DNA from: Burkholderiales bacterium
Lineage (GTDB): Bacteria; Pseudomonadota; Gammaproteobacteria; Burkholderiales; Burkholderiaceae_D
DNA length: 48,124 nucleotides
NCBI GenBank assembly: GCA_016200895.1
Contig: JACQDX010000015.1
Coordinates: 1 to 48,124 of the forward strand
Direction: 5' to 3'
Shown: piece by piece, positions 23,057 to 33,200 of the stretch
Layout of the letters: every line of letters begins with the position of its first letter
How positions within the stretch are numbered: the stretch's first letter is position 1
Notes under the pieces: model-generated
Databases searched by the model: none
What the model was told of the DNA's origin: nothing
Seen by the model: only the letters and a program-made list of their open reading frames with translations
Program-made: the position numbers and the translations under genes

Positions 23057-25924
23057 TCAATATTCGTCATAGTCATGCATGGCAGATCGTTTTTGCTGCG
23101 CCTTCTGGCGGTCGCGTTTGTCCAGTTCTGCGGCCACCGCTTTGGCAATGGCTTGCGGGTCCATGCCTGCCGGTGGGTTGATAATGATTTGTATGCTGTC
23201 TGCACTGTGGTATTGATTTGCCGGTGCGCTGCCTGCCTGGGCAACTGGCGGGCGACGATCAAACTGGATAGGCGCAGCCTGGTGCGGTGCCTCTGTCGCC
23301 TGGCGTGGCGCTGCAAATTGCTTCATGGCGACTTGCTGCGGGTTAAACAGTGACTGCGGCATGTCCATGGCAAAAGCTGGCGTCATGGCCGCGCTGAAGG
23401 CCATGCCGGTGCCAAGGGCTGTCATTTGCTTGGTGACAGCGTTCAACTTGTTTAAGGGCATCAACTGGCCGCGCTCGATGCCTACTGCCAGACCTTCCAT
23501 ACTGAATTGCCCTAACTCAGCAAACACCACGCTGGGGCTGTGGATACCGAGTTTTTCTTTAAACCATGACACCACGTTATCTGCCATGCTGCTGATGGTG
23601 TCGCGCACTGTGCCAGCGGCGCTGGTAATGCCATTCACCAGGCCTTGCATCATGAAGCTGCCAAACTCGGTGAACTTAGCCGGGATATCGATGCCGAAAT
23701 AACCCAGCACGCCTGCCATGGCACGGTGAAACAAACCTAAAGGACTCCAGTTCACCAGCAAAGCTGCCACGCCAGAAATACCGCCGTTAAATGCTTCCTT
23801 GATTGATGACCAGATACCATCAAAGAATTGCTTTGCTGGTGCCCAATGGTGGTACAGGTAGTACGCACCTGCGGCCAGCGCGGCAATGGCTGCAATTGCC
23901 AGGAATATGGGGTTAGCCATCAAGGCCGCGCCAAAGGCAAGGGAGGCACGGCCAGCCACCATCAACGCAGTACCGACAATTCGTAAAGCGGGAACACATG
24001 CACGCAACCAGCCAAGCATACGGCCTATAAATGGGCCTATTCTGGCAAAGGCCGCGCCTACTCTGGCAAAAGTACCAGCAAGTAAAGCACCCCTGATACC
24101 CACCATTGCCATACCAAAACGAAGTAAGGCAAACGGCCCCAGCAAGGATGCCAGCGCCAGTGTCAATGTCCCCATGACAACCAGGCTACCTGCTAAGACA
24201 GCTACGCCGATACTTAAGGCTTTGGCAGTGGTAGTATGTTCCCGGAAAAATTCTGTGACTGTCCTAATAGTGGTCGTGAGCATTTGAAGCCCTGAATTCA
24301 CAATAGGCAAAATGTGTTCGCCTAACTCCTGTTCCAAGGTATTGCGGCGGGCTATCAGATCAAGATATTTACCATTCACGCCAGCGGCAGATTCTTTACT
24401 CAACTGATCAATACCAAATGCGCCCTTGGCAGCTACGCGGTGTTTTTTGATATTTTCTCTCTCCATATACATGGATGAAAACAAATCAGCAGCTTTGCGA
24501 CTTGAAAACAGGGTAGTTATTTTACTTACCACTTCATTCTGTGACATGCCAGGTTTAACTATTTTGGGCAATACATCATCCATCATGTATTGAAACGGAT
24601 CTGTTTTATATTTTTCCGCTGATTTAAGTGCATCAGGCATCATTTTGGTGATGTGGCCTGTCTTGCCATATTTAATTGAGTCTGGATTGATTAAGCCATC
24701 TTTGTGCAGTTCTTCAGCGGTTTGCTGTGTGGTGCGGCCTACAGCCCAGTTTTGATATGCACTCATCAAGGATGTACCGGTGCGGTCACCGCCCATTTCT
24801 TGAATGCTGTGCAGCATGCCAAAGAAAAAACTATCATCCGACAATTGTTTTGCAGCCACGCCACCGGTCTTGATCATGTTGAGCAAGTCTTCAGGCTTAA
24901 CCAGGCCGCCAGATGCGACATAAGCTTTTGTAGAAAAATCCAGTACACGTTTGAAAGTGTCCATGTCTTTCAATGCGCCGCGCAGCTCTGCCACTTTGAT
25001 TAAGTCCATAAACATGCGTTCTGCTGCTTCGCCGTGGCCTTCGCCGCCACCACGTTTTTGCATTACACCCTCAATACCAAATTTCATTTGCGCCAGCATG
25101 GGTGTCACGTCTTTGGCGTGATGAAAATCCCTCAGAATTGATTGCGCCTCTGTCAGCAGCTTCAGGTTTTCAAGGCTGCTGCTGCCCATGATGTCCATGC
25201 CTTTGGAGAATTTGACACCTTCATTCACCATTTCGTCACCAATGCCCAGGGCGCGCAGGCGTGAAACCTGCTGCTGGAATTGTGCGGCCTGGTCTATGCT
25301 TTTAACGACCGGAAATCCCATTGTGGTACCGGCCATGGTCATGCCCATGCCGGATACCGCCATGTCACCAGCGGTGCCGCGTGTTTTCTTCATGCGGTTT
25401 TGTGCAGCAGCTACCTTGTCATTGACGGCGGCCAGTTCTGCTAATTTTCGCCTTTGGGCATCTATCTGGCTATTCGTGGATGCCATATTGCTGCGCAAGC
25501 TGCGTTCATGGCTGCTCAGGTTGTTGGTGCTAATACCTGCCGCGTTCAGCTTGTCGCGCAGGGCTTGCAGTTGCTGGCCTTGCTGCTGGTGCTGTTCTTT
25601 GATGAGCCGGGCCGCTTTGGTTGCCCGGTCAAAATCCCGCGTCATGGTGCGCGTGGGGGTTTCTGTGGCCTGTAGCTGCTCGGCCAGGCTCTTTGCCCGC
25701 TGGCGGGCTTCTTCCAGTCTGCCAGCGGTGTGTTTGATGTCGGTATGCAAATGCCTGAACGATGACAGGTTTTTTTGCTGGCTGTCCAAGTCCTTTAAAC
25801 GATCACGCAAGGCTTTCAGGGCTTTGCTGCTGGCGGTAGATTCGCCAATGATGCGTTTGAGGGGCGCTGTAATGCGCTCTATCATGTTAAAAACGACTTG
25901 CAGTTTCAGGTCACGTTCAGACAT
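23057..25924 (-). CDS. T: Tail tape measure protein T
   Basis: A 955-residue protein, the longest intact frame in the tail block. The first 170 residues are coiled coil (heptads in 'LKALRDRLKDLDSQQKNL' and further repeats). A central region holds the TP901-type tape measure domain ('MAVSGMGMTMAGTTMGFPVVKSIDQAAQFQQQ'). Residues about 560-700 contain several hydrophobic helices, likely the membrane-penetrating part. It sets tail length and is ejected into the cell. It follows the E+E' frameshift pair, the usual chaperones of T. Confidence 0.94.
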   Translation of the reverse strand: MSERDLKLQVVFNMIERITAPLKRIIGESTASSKALKALRDRLKDLDSQQKNLSSFRHLHTDIKHTAGRLEEARQRAKSLAEQLQATETPTRTMTRDFDRATKAARLIKEQHQQQGQQLQALRDKLNAAGISTNNLSSHERSLRSNMASTNSQIDAQRRKLAELAAVNDKVAAAQNRMKKTRGTAGDMAVSGMGMTMAGTTMGFPVVKSIDQAAQFQQQVSRLRALGIGDEMVNEGVKFSKGMDIMGSSSLENLKLLTEAQSILRDFHHAKDVTPMLAQMKFGIEGVMQKRGGGEGHGEAAERMFMDLIKVAELRGALKDMDTFKRVLDFSTKAYVASGGLVKPEDLLNMIKTGGVAAKQLSDDSFFFGMLHSIQEMGGDRTGTSLMSAYQNWAVGRTTQQTAEELHKDGLINPDSIKYGKTGHITKMMPDALKSAEKYKTDPFQYMMDDVLPKIVKPGMSQNEVVSKITTLFSSRKAADLFSSMYMERENIKKHRVAAKGAFGIDQLSKESAAGVNGKYLDLIARRNTLEQELGEHILPIVNSGLQMLTTTIRTVTEFFREHTTTAKALSIGVAVLAGSLVVMGTLTLALASLLGPFALLRFGMAMVGIRGALLAGTFARVGAAFARIGPFIGRMLGWLRACVPALRIVGTALMVAGRASLAFGAALMANPIFLAIAAIAALAAGAYYLYHHWAPAKQFFDGIWSSIKEAFNGGISGVAALLVNWSPLGLFHRAMAGVLGYFGIDIPAKFTEFGSFMMQGLVNGITSAAGTVRDTISSMADNVVSWFKEKLGIHSPSVVFAELGQFSMEGLAVGIERGQLMPLNKLNAVTKQMTALGTGMAFSAAMTPAFAMDMPQSLFNPQQVAMKQFAAPRQATEAPHQAAPIQFDRRPPVAQAGSAPANQYHSADSIQIIINPPAGMDPQAIAKAVAAELDKRDRQKAQQKRSAMHDYDEY

Positions 25925-25929
25925 CTGCT

Positions 25930-26384
25930 TTACTCCGTTGTGCTGCGTACTCTGGCACGTTCGCGCCAGTCCATTAATTCCAAGACACCTAATTCATCCA
26001 TGGCAGACGGCGGCCAGTGAAACACTACCGCCACGTCTGCCATGGCGTCTTCTATGTGCGGGGGAATGCCATGCGGTCCGCTTTCTTGACTAAAAAAAGC
26101 GATACCTCCGAGGCAATCTCTACCAGGTCTGCCGGGTCCAGGTTGGCAACGTCTTGCGCTGTCAGGGTAGGCGCAGTGATACGGGGTAAAACCTGTTGCA
26201 AGGCCACGACGTTCATATTGCCCAGGTCAATCAAGGACACGCCGCGCAGTTCGCCAGACTTTGGTTTGCGCAATGTGATTTCTGTGATTTCGGTATCGCC
26301 GCGTTTCAATGGCTCATCCAGAATGATGACTTTTGTAAAAGGGGCTGCAACTGCTGTTGCTTGTGTTGTTTGAGTGTCGCTCAT
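25930..26384 (-). CDS. E+E' tail assembly protein made by -1 frameshift
   Basis: Reading starts in E at 26384 and shifts -1 at the slippery heptamer T TTT TTA (97th codon boundary; plus-strand 26091-26097), then continues in E' to TAA at 25930-25932. The E' part reads 'MADVAVVFHWPPSAMDELGVLELMDWRERARVRS', the usual GpE family ending. P2 makes gpE and gpE+E' this way as chaperones for tape measure T. The second reading frame is open right across the site. A separate start for E' (ATG 26043) is possible as well. Confidence 0.8.
26052..26384 (-). CDS. E: Tail assembly protein E
   Basis: A 110-residue protein (MSDTQTTQATAVAAPFTKVIILDEPLKRGDTEITEITLRKP). It matches the P2 gpE family ('GELRGVSLIDLGNMNVVALQQVLPRIT'). 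It is the unshifted product; see the E+E' entry for the frameshift. It lies between the tail tube FII and T, in the P2 order. Confidence 0.9.
   Translation of the reverse strand: MSDTQTTQATAVAAPFTKVIILDEPLKRGDTEITEITLRKPKSGELRGVSLIDLGNMNVVALQQVLPRITAPTLTAQDVANLDPADLVEIASEVSLFLVKKADRMAFPRT
26091..26097 (-). promoter_or_regulatory. Slippery heptamer T TTT TTA for -1 ribosomal frameshifting
   Basis: In the E frame the codons are CTT TTT TTA, giving a standard X XXY YYZ site. The -1 frame is open beyond it and encodes the GpE-like E' tail. P2 itself uses a T-run at the same place in the same gene. Confidence 0.8.
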
Positions 26385-26453
26385 GTTGTCTACTTTCTAA
26401 ATGTGTGTAATAGATGGTTTGTGCCGCTGGTGCTGCTAGTGGTGATTTGCTGC

Positions 26454-26963
26454 TTACATGCCTATGGCGGCGCGTATTTCTGCGGTGCGGTCGATGCCGC
26501 CTACAATTTCCACGCCGTTGATGAAGTCCAGTTCAATGAGGTCTTCACCGTTGACGACCAATTTGTAATAGCTGCATGTGGTCTTGTATTTTTGTTCGCT
26601 CTTGTCGGCCATTTTTGCATTGCCCATTTCAATCTCTTTGTGGCGGCCACGTACCACAATTTCTACTGCATCTACAGCGCCGTCCTGATCGTTCTGATAG
26701 GCACCGGCAAAGCGCAACATGATGGCGTCGTGGGTGATAGCACCGTATTGCGCCAGCGCGTCCACCAGCAGGCCGCCCGCCGTCCAGTCGAGTTCAATTT
26801 TTTCATTGTGGTAGTCGATTTCGATAGGGCCTGACATACCACCGGCAATATAGTCTTCCATCTTGCGGCTAAGCTTTGGCAATGTCAGTTCAGGTACAAG
26901 GCCAATGTATGAGGCGCCATCATTGAACAGGTTAAAATTTTTGAGTTTGCTAGGTAATCCCAT
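26454..26963 (-). CDS. FII: Major tail tube protein FII
   Basis: A 169-residue protein from ATG 26963 (MGLPSKLKNFNLFNDGASYIG), chosen because the family begins there; the longer upstream extension (to 27017) is unlike protein. Family blocks 'LPKLSRKMEDYIAGGMSGPIEIDYHNEKIELDWTAGG' and 'RGRHKEIEMGNAKMADKSEQKYKTTCSYYKL' are clear. It polymerises to form the inner tube of the contractile tail. Confidence 0.95.
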   Translation of the reverse strand: MGLPSKLKNFNLFNDGASYIGLVPELTLPKLSRKMEDYIAGGMSGPIEIDYHNEKIELDWTAGGLLVDALAQYGAITHDAIMLRFAGAYQNDQDGAVDAVEIVVRGRHKEIEMGNAKMADKSEQKYKTTCSYYKLVVNGEDLIELDFINGVEIVGGIDRTAEIRAAIGM

Positions 26964-27020
26964 GTTTGCTCCTGGTTGTTTGGTGGATGGCCCGCCATGG
27001 CAGCGGGCTGAATTCATTTA

Positions 27021-28196
27021 TTAGTTATTGATACGCTTGGCAAAGTCGGCCAGGTATTTGTCTGTAATGCGTTGCTGCAATACCAGGTCTTCCAGCGGTG
27101 GCACCGGCGTGTAGTCATAGTCAATCGTCAGTGAACCGATTTTCAGACTGTCCTTGCCGTTTGCTGCTTCGTCATACCAGGCTTTGCCGTCGATGATCAG
27201 CCCGGCTGTTTTGAGTGCGCGGAATTTTGCATTGATGGCCTCAATCAGGTCACGCACTAAGGACGGGTGCAAGGGCTTGTCTACAAAGCTGAAATGCACT
27301 TCTGCAATGGTGTCTGCCAGCACCTGGGCCGTGCGGGTGTAGTTTTCAAAGAAGAAGAATTCAGCTTCTTCAGCAGTGCGTGAACCCCAGAAGCGGTACC
27401 CGTTTTTATTAATCAGGGTGGTGACACCGGCGGCATTCAATACACCGGCATCTGTGGCGCTGCTTTGCAAGTCCCAGAACACGTCCCGCGCTATGCCTAT
27501 AGGGCCATTGACGACGATGTTAGAGAGGGATTTATGCCAGCCTATGTCATTGTCGATCTTGGCACGCAAGCCCAGGGCGTAAGCAACTGCTGGTATGGAT
27601 GCATTGGCGTTGGTGGTGGTGTCGAAGTTTACAAAGTCCGGCCAGATCACCATCACTTCACGCTGGCCGAAGTGGCCGCGATAGGTTACCGCTGCTTCTT
27701 TGGTCTGTGCGCCCCAGGCACTGGCATACACAAAGGCGCGCAGCTTTTGGGCGATGCTGGCAAGTTCTGTGGTCACTGCCTGCGTATCGAGGCCAGGCGC
27801 GCCCAGAATACGCGGCTTGATACCAAACTTGGTTTGTGCTGCCAGCAAAGCTTTTGCGCCGGTGTATTGGCCGCTTGGTGTGACTGTTCCCACCACATTG
27901 GTGGTTTGTGCTGCTTCGTCGTTTGCCTCTTCTACGCGCACCACAACGGTCAAGGCGTTGGTTTGTTTGGAAATGGCATCCAGCACTTTTGCCAGCGTGC
28001 CGGTGTGGCCTGCCTTACCTTTGGCTGCCAGGACGTTGGTAATCAGCACCGGCGTGTTTAAAGGGAAAACCGTTGCATCTGCATCGTCAGCTGTGGCTAC
28101 CAAGCCGATGACGGCTGTAGACACAGAGCGTATCGGGCGTGTGCCTTCGTTGACTTCAATGACGCGGACGCCGTGGTGGTAAGTGTTTGTGGACAT
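27021..28196 (-). CDS. FI: Major tail sheath protein FI
   Basis: A 391-residue protein of the P2 gpFI family (MSTNTYHHGVRVIEVNEGTRPIRSVSTAVIGLVATADDAD), with 'WGSRTAEEAEFFFFENYTRTAQVLADTIAE' near the end. It forms the contractile sheath around the tube. The gene begins the FI-FII-E-T-U-D run. In P2 an Ogr-driven promoter precedes FI; I see no matching inverted repeat in the 45 bp upstream here. Confidence 0.96.
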   Translation of the reverse strand: MSTNTYHHGVRVIEVNEGTRPIRSVSTAVIGLVATADDADATVFPLNTPVLITNVLAAKGKAGHTGTLAKVLDAISKQTNALTVVVRVEEANDEAAQTTNVVGTVTPSGQYTGAKALLAAQTKFGIKPRILGAPGLDTQAVTTELASIAQKLRAFVYASAWGAQTKEAAVTYRGHFGQREVMVIWPDFVNFDTTTNANASIPAVAYALGLRAKIDNDIGWHKSLSNIVVNGPIGIARDVFWDLQSSATDAGVLNAAGVTTLINKNGYRFWGSRTAEEAEFFFFENYTRTAQVLADTIAEVHFSFVDKPLHPSLVRDLIEAINAKFRALKTAGLIIDGKAWYDEAANGKDSLKIGSLTIDYDYTPVPPLEDLVLQQRITDKYLADFAKRINN

Positions 28197-28241
28197 CGTT
28201 TATATGCTCCTGTGGTGATGAAACAATGGGTAAGCGGATAG

Positions 28242-28907
28242 TTAAGCCAGGATGGCTGCTGCACGGCCTGGCTGTATCAGCCCGGCGATTTCAAGGGCTT
28301 GCAAGCCTGCTGTTGCTTCTGCTGTTTTTATCCAGTCTGAGTTTTCCAGGCGCATTACCCAGGCTTTCAGGCTGGAGTTTGCATCTGCTGCAGCCAGAAT
28401 GGCGGCGGTTTCTTCCCTGGTGAAACGGTCGAGGAATTCGCCACGCGTCAGACGGTTGGGAGGCACTACAGGCACGTCTACAGCCCAAGTGAAGGTTTGC
28501 ACTGCATTAATGTCTGTCAGGACGTTGACGGCCTGTTCTGCTGTGTCATTGCTGCGGCGTATCGCTTCACGCTCGGCAAGTACCTGGTCAATGTCGGCCA
28601 GGCTGCCCCAGCCTGCTGTATCGCGCTCTTTGGCACGTTGCAGCTTCCAGTCTGTTGCAGCAATCAGCCTGGCTGCTTCTTCTTTGATCAGCTTGCAGCG
28701 TGCTGTTTTGGCGTCCACAAGTGCGGCGCTCGTGTCCAGGGTGATTGTGGTCTTGCCTTTGGATACTTTGACCGTGTAGAAAGCCAGCAAGGCCGGGTTA
28801 AAGCCTTCTGGTGCTGGGACCAGGCGCACGCCTTCACAGGCTTGCAGGTTGTCGTCTTGGCTGTAGCCGGTGATTTGATTGCCGGTGTCAATAATCAGTT
28901 GTGTCAT
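28242..28907 (-). CDS. Tail fibre assembly-like protein
   Basis: A 221-residue protein with an N-terminal block 'LQACEGVRLVPAPEGFNPALLAFYTV' and a helical middle 'KTARCKLIKEEAARLIAATDWKLQRAKERDTAGWGSLADIDQVLAEREAIRR'. The 'R..r..ll..tDw....d' helix is the DUF4376/tail-fibre-chaperone pattern. It lies just downstream of a fibre gene, the normal place of a fibre chaperone. Its specific partner is probably the 28929-30056 product. Confidence 0.65.
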   Translation of the reverse strand: MTQLIIDTGNQITGYSQDDNLQACEGVRLVPAPEGFNPALLAFYTVKVSKGKTTITLDTSAALVDAKTARCKLIKEEAARLIAATDWKLQRAKERDTAGWGSLADIDQVLAEREAIRRSNDTAEQAVNVLTDINAVQTFTWAVDVPVVPPNRLTRGEFLDRFTREETAAILAAADANSSLKAWVMRLENSDWIKTAEATAGLQALEIAGLIQPGRAAAILA

Positions 28908-28928
28908 GCGTATTCCTTTTGATTCGCC

Positions 28929-30056
28929 TTAAATTGCGAGATAGCCGATAGACATATAGAAAATGCCGGTGCTGGCATCTGTGAAATACTGCGCGCCGTT
29001 TTGGCTGCCTACCTGTTTATTGGCAGTCGTCAATGCGGGCGAGGTGGAACCATTCGGGGTTGTGGCAAATTGGCTGGTGGTGCTGATCAGATAGAAAATG
29101 CCCGTACCGCTGCTATAGGTGCCTGCCATTGCCAGCGTCAGGAACTTGCCGCCAATGCCTGCACTTTGCTGTGCCGTATTGGCGTTATAGCTGCGGGACA
29201 AGACTGTCATTTTGTTGGTGAACAGCCATTGATACAGGCCCGTTGCAGTAGTGGTCAGGGCTGTGGTAATGCCTGTATTACCATGCAAGGCGGTGCGTAT
29301 GCCAGCGTCAGCAAACAACGTTGTGGCCATCGCGGTACGCCCTGCGGTGATTTCGCTCGATACAAAGTTCCATGCATCTATCGAGGCGGTGGCATCGGCA
29401 AACAAAAACACCATGATGGCGGTCAGCTTGGTATACAGCGCCGTCATGCCAGTGCCAGACTTGCCCAACTCGCGCAAGGCGGTCAGGCTGGCCCCTATGG
29501 CGTCTTGCGCCGGTGTGTTGATTGCAATTGCGTTTAACCAGTTGGTACTTGCAAATATCAACGTCATGGCAGCTTGAACGCTGGCAAACTTGTCCATGGT
29601 GGTGCGGCTCGATGCAGTCAGCGTCAGGCAACCAGGTATCGCGGCGATGTATGGAACCAGATAGGCTGCTTTGGTCTGTATCCATGTTTGCATGACGCTG
29701 GATGCAAGGATGTCTGTCCAGGCCAAGGCACTGCCCAGCAGCTTGGGGCGCAGTACATCGTCTTGCAGCGCCACTTGTATGGTCTTGGCTTCGTCACTGC
29801 AAAGGCGCTGCCACACACTGCGGTGGCTTGCATCTGCCAGCCAGACATCGATATCAGCGCTGGTCATGGCATCAAACAGGGCTAAGGTGTCGCGGCCTAT
29901 GAGGGGCGCATTAATCACCTTATCCAGGCCACCAAAAACAGCGCCCGTTAAAATCAAGGTCTTGCTGTCTGCATTGGCAAGGTCAGTACCCTGCAATAGA
30001 GTCTTGGCGCGGGCAATGTACTGGTCGCGGAATTCGGCTAAGTTGTTAGAACTCAT
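28929..30056 (-). CDS. Tail fibre-like structural protein
   Basis: A 375-residue protein without a recognised name. It is rich in Ala/Thr/Ser, with repeated helical segments of about 50 residues in the first 280 ('LFDAMTSADIDVWLADASHRSVW'-type blocks) and a beta-rich, Gly/Ser/Thr C-terminus ('YSSGTGIFYLISTTSQFATTPNGS'). The C-terminal part looks like a receptor-binding tip. Its place between the large DUF4815-like protein and a fibre chaperone supports host recognition. It may be host-range determining. Confidence 0.6.
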   Translation of the reverse strand: MSSNNLAEFRDQYIARAKTLLQGTDLANADSKTLILTGAVFGGLDKVINAPLIGRDTLALFDAMTSADIDVWLADASHRSVWQRLCSDEAKTIQVALQDDVLRPKLLGSALAWTDILASSVMQTWIQTKAAYLVPYIAAIPGCLTLTASSRTTMDKFASVQAAMTLIFASTNWLNAIAINTPAQDAIGASLTALRELGKSGTGMTALYTKLTAIMVFLFADATASIDAWNFVSSEITAGRTAMATTLFADAGIRTALHGNTGITTALTTTATGLYQWLFTNKMTVLSRSYNANTAQQSAGIGGKFLTLAMAGTYSSGTGIFYLISTTSQFATTPNGSTSPALTTANKQVGSQNGAQYFTDASTGIFYMSIGYLAI

Positions 30057-30057
30057 A

Positions 30058-30279
30058 TCAGATCAATCCGGCGTAAATGTAAATAGAAAGGTCGTCAATC
30101 TGCGCTTGCAAATTGTCGGTGGTGGCTTTGCTGGCCTTGGTACCCAAGCCCACATTCAGCGCGGTCACGTCTTCATCTATGGCCGTAAAGGCTGTGCGCA
30201 TGCGGTCCACCTCCTGCGCACCGGGGTTTTGTATATGGGGCAATGGGTATTGCCGGTTAGCGGTTTTTTGATCAAACAT
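30058..30279 (-). CDS. Hypothetical tail-associated small protein
   Basis: A 73-residue product (MFDQKTANRQYPLPHIQNPGAQEVDRMRTAFTAIDEDVTAL). It resembles the short N-terminal segment that begins many fibre proteins in this phage group ('R.YPLP...N....DV.R.r.A...iD.D'). It may be a small fibre connector. It lies between the DUF4815-like gene and the fibre gene, 1 bp from the latter. Confidence 0.55.
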   Translation of the reverse strand: MFDQKTANRQYPLPHIQNPGAQEVDRMRTAFTAIDEDVTALNVGLGTKASKATTDNLQAQIDDLSIYIYAGLI

Positions 30280-30287
30280 GGCATTCC

Positions 30288-33200
30288 TCAGATAACGATG
30301 ACGCGTAAATTGCGGTGACGTGGCCGGGCTGCGGTGTTGCCGCTTAATTCCAGCTTAGCGCGCAGTCGGTCAGCATTGACACCGTTCAATTCATACGTGA
30401 GTTCGTGCCAGTCAGCGGCGATGTCCCGGCTGGATAGAAACGGTACTGCTGTGTAGACCGGTGCGCCTGCTGCCTCTGGTGCCACGCCGACGGTCAGGGC
30501 CGCACCGGCGGGCAAATAGCAATCCACCACAACGCGCACCCGGACGTTTTGCCCGGCGGGTACCAGCGGGCTGATGTAGTTGCCCTGGTTGGATACCGTG
30601 CCAGCCAGAAGCGTGACGCCAGGGTGAAGCACCGGCGACAGGTTGGCAGCGCCGATTAGTTTGGCCGTCACACTGAATTGCCCGGTCATGGGTGTGGCCA
30701 GGCGCACCGGCTGGCCGTCGTCCACGTTCAATACGCTGCCACCTGGCAAAGTGATTTGATATTCAACGCGGGTCTGCGCGCTTGGCGTTTCCACCAGGCT
30801 GAGCAACATCAGGTCTGTGACGTTGGCAAGGTTGGCATTGCCCAGGGCTATGGTGCGCGTGGTGGCCGTAAATTCTGCGGCCAGCAGGCGAAACGCCAGG
30901 TCGCGGTCTTGGTGCGGTGTCCAGGTAGTGGCGTTGCTCGATGAAAGCAGCACGCCCACGGTGTAAGGCTGGCTTGCTACCCACTGGCCTTTATGGTCGT
31001 CATACTTGCCAAGCTCGGCAATGCTGGCCGCCGTGGTGGCATCGTCACATAAAATAACCAGGGCATAGTCCACACCACCGGTCAGGCTTACCGGGTAATC
31101 AAAATTAATCCTTGTCGCCTGGCCGTCAATGTTGATTGATGACGCTGCAATACGAATCTGAGCAACTACTTTTTGATTCGGTATGCCTACGCTGGTTTCA
31201 CGTATTTGCACGGCCAGCAGAGAATTGCCCCTGGCGGTGAACCACAGGTCAAGCCCGGCAAGCTGGCGATCTGCTGCCAGCGTGAACGTCTGGGCCAGCG
31301 GGTCTGCCTTCAAAAACGTTACCCAGCCAGACGCATGCACTGTCACCAGTTGTTTTACGTCTTGGATTTCCACGCCGGTGCCGCTGTAGATAGAAACGCC
31401 AAAGCTGCCATGGCTGCCCACGAATTCAACGCGCTTGCTTCCTGCTGGCACCTTGGCCGGGATCTGGAATGTGCCAGTGATAGTGCCAGGCGTAGGCACT
31501 GCCACGGCTGTGGGTACCACGGCAATGCCATCAAAACGCAATGTCTGGATGGTTTCGCCTGCTTCAAAGCCCTTCACGGTAAAACTGACGCTGATCTGGC
31601 GGATGTATTCAGCGGCCTTGCTGGTGTGGCTGATGTCGCGTGTAATCTCGTTGGTGGTGTCGTAGGCTTCGCCGTTTTCGACTATCCACAGGCCCACGCG
31701 GCGGGTAATGTTTTCTGTGATGGTTTCAGTGGTTGGGCTGTTCCATTGCGTATCTACGTCAGTCCAGCGGTCAATTGCCGGGGTCAGGGTTACATCACTT
31801 GGCAACGGGTCGAAAGCGTCGTAAGGGTTGATTTTCATGCTGCCGGTGCGCCATGGCTGTTCCAGCAATGTGACCGGGTTGAATGGCAGCGTCTGGGGTG
31901 CGGCCAGACTGACGGACAGCAAATTAGGCTGTACGGCCACCGGCAAGGTCAGTTCACCCCCAAAGATGGCAGCGGTCTGGGTTAAGCCCTGGTCCCGCAC
32001 GCTGTCGGACATGAACGGGTCTACCAGCATGCCGCGTTTAGCTGTGGCATCGCGCAATTGCGTATTGCTGACAAGCGTTTGCTGTGCGATCAATTCGCTA
32101 AGCGTATCAAGGCGTTTTGCGTAGGCAGCTAGCGTATCCATGGGGACCACGCGCACACTGTCTGTCATGACGGTGCGCGCCCCGGTGCGCCAGTTTTGGA
32201 ATACTGACGCCAGCGGCAACAGGTTGGCCGGTACGGTTGGCGGGCGTGGGTTGCGGTCAGCAGCGACACCAGACAGCCAGATCAGTGCACCTGTGCTGTC
32301 CATGCACAAACGATCTATGCGGGGCTGCATGCGGTTATAGCTAACCAGTATCGTGGTGCCAGCCACCGCGCCGGTGACAGTGCAGCCATCAGCATCAAAG
32401 GCCGTCGCTGGTACAGTGGCAAGGTATTGATATGTCACTTTGTAAGTGCTGCCTGGTGCGGGTTCTGCGCCTGCTGGTGTCCAGTCCATTTGCTGGGCAG
32501 TAAATTTCCAGTCCACGTCCTTGGTGTAGGTGGTTGCGCCTTGCTTGACAGACAGTACGGCCAGTACAGAACCATCTTCCAGCGGGTCCAGCGCGCCGGT
32601 AAAGCCGCCATGTGCCACGTCTATGGTCTTTTGTGCTGTGATGGTGATGTGCGTGACGTTGGCCGCCGGTGCGCGGTCAAAGTTCACGCGCTGGGCTGCT
32701 GTGCCGGTTGATTGATGCGGCTCATTTTCAATAAAGCGCAGGTCTGGTGCGGCTGCATACACCAGGCGGCGGCTAGTGGGCAGCTCGACTGCAAAACCGG
32801 ACACCCTTGCGCGGCCTTCACTGACTGTATAGACCTGTTCGCCAGTGGACAAATTATCTGCTGCAGTCACGTTCAAGCCGTTCACCACATAGCTGCCGCC
32901 GGATGAGTCACGGTCATAGCGGGCTAATGCCTGGGTCACGCCATCGAGCTGGGGCGGTGGTTCTTTGCTGCGTACAGTGCCATCTTCAACGGTATAGACC
33001 GGGTAAAAATCACCAGGCTGGCCGTCACCGGCAAAGCCCCAGGCAAGCAGCTTTTGTAGGCGGCCTGCACCAGCTTTGTCAAAGCCGCGGGTATTCTGGG
33101 CGCGGTTGCGTAGCGTTGGGTCTTCAAGCTCGGTAATGATGTGCGGTTGCAGGTACACGCCCACGATGACGATACCGACCACGGCAATGGCAAGCGCTGC

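Noticed and set aside
23886..26093. Long rightward frames (up to 301 codons) opposite the tape measure gene
   Set aside because: They are shadows of the repetitive, GC-biased codons of T, rich in Arg/Ser/Ala, and do not look like real proteins.
28197..28241. Third activator box before FI
   Set aside because: Only a loose TGT...ACA match is present; the GTTGTTA/TAACAAC arms are missing.
31173..31985. Rightward 270-codon frame opposite the DUF4815-like gene
   Set aside because: Antisense shadow of the fibre gene; composition (Cys, His, Arg, Gln rich) is typical of a false frame.
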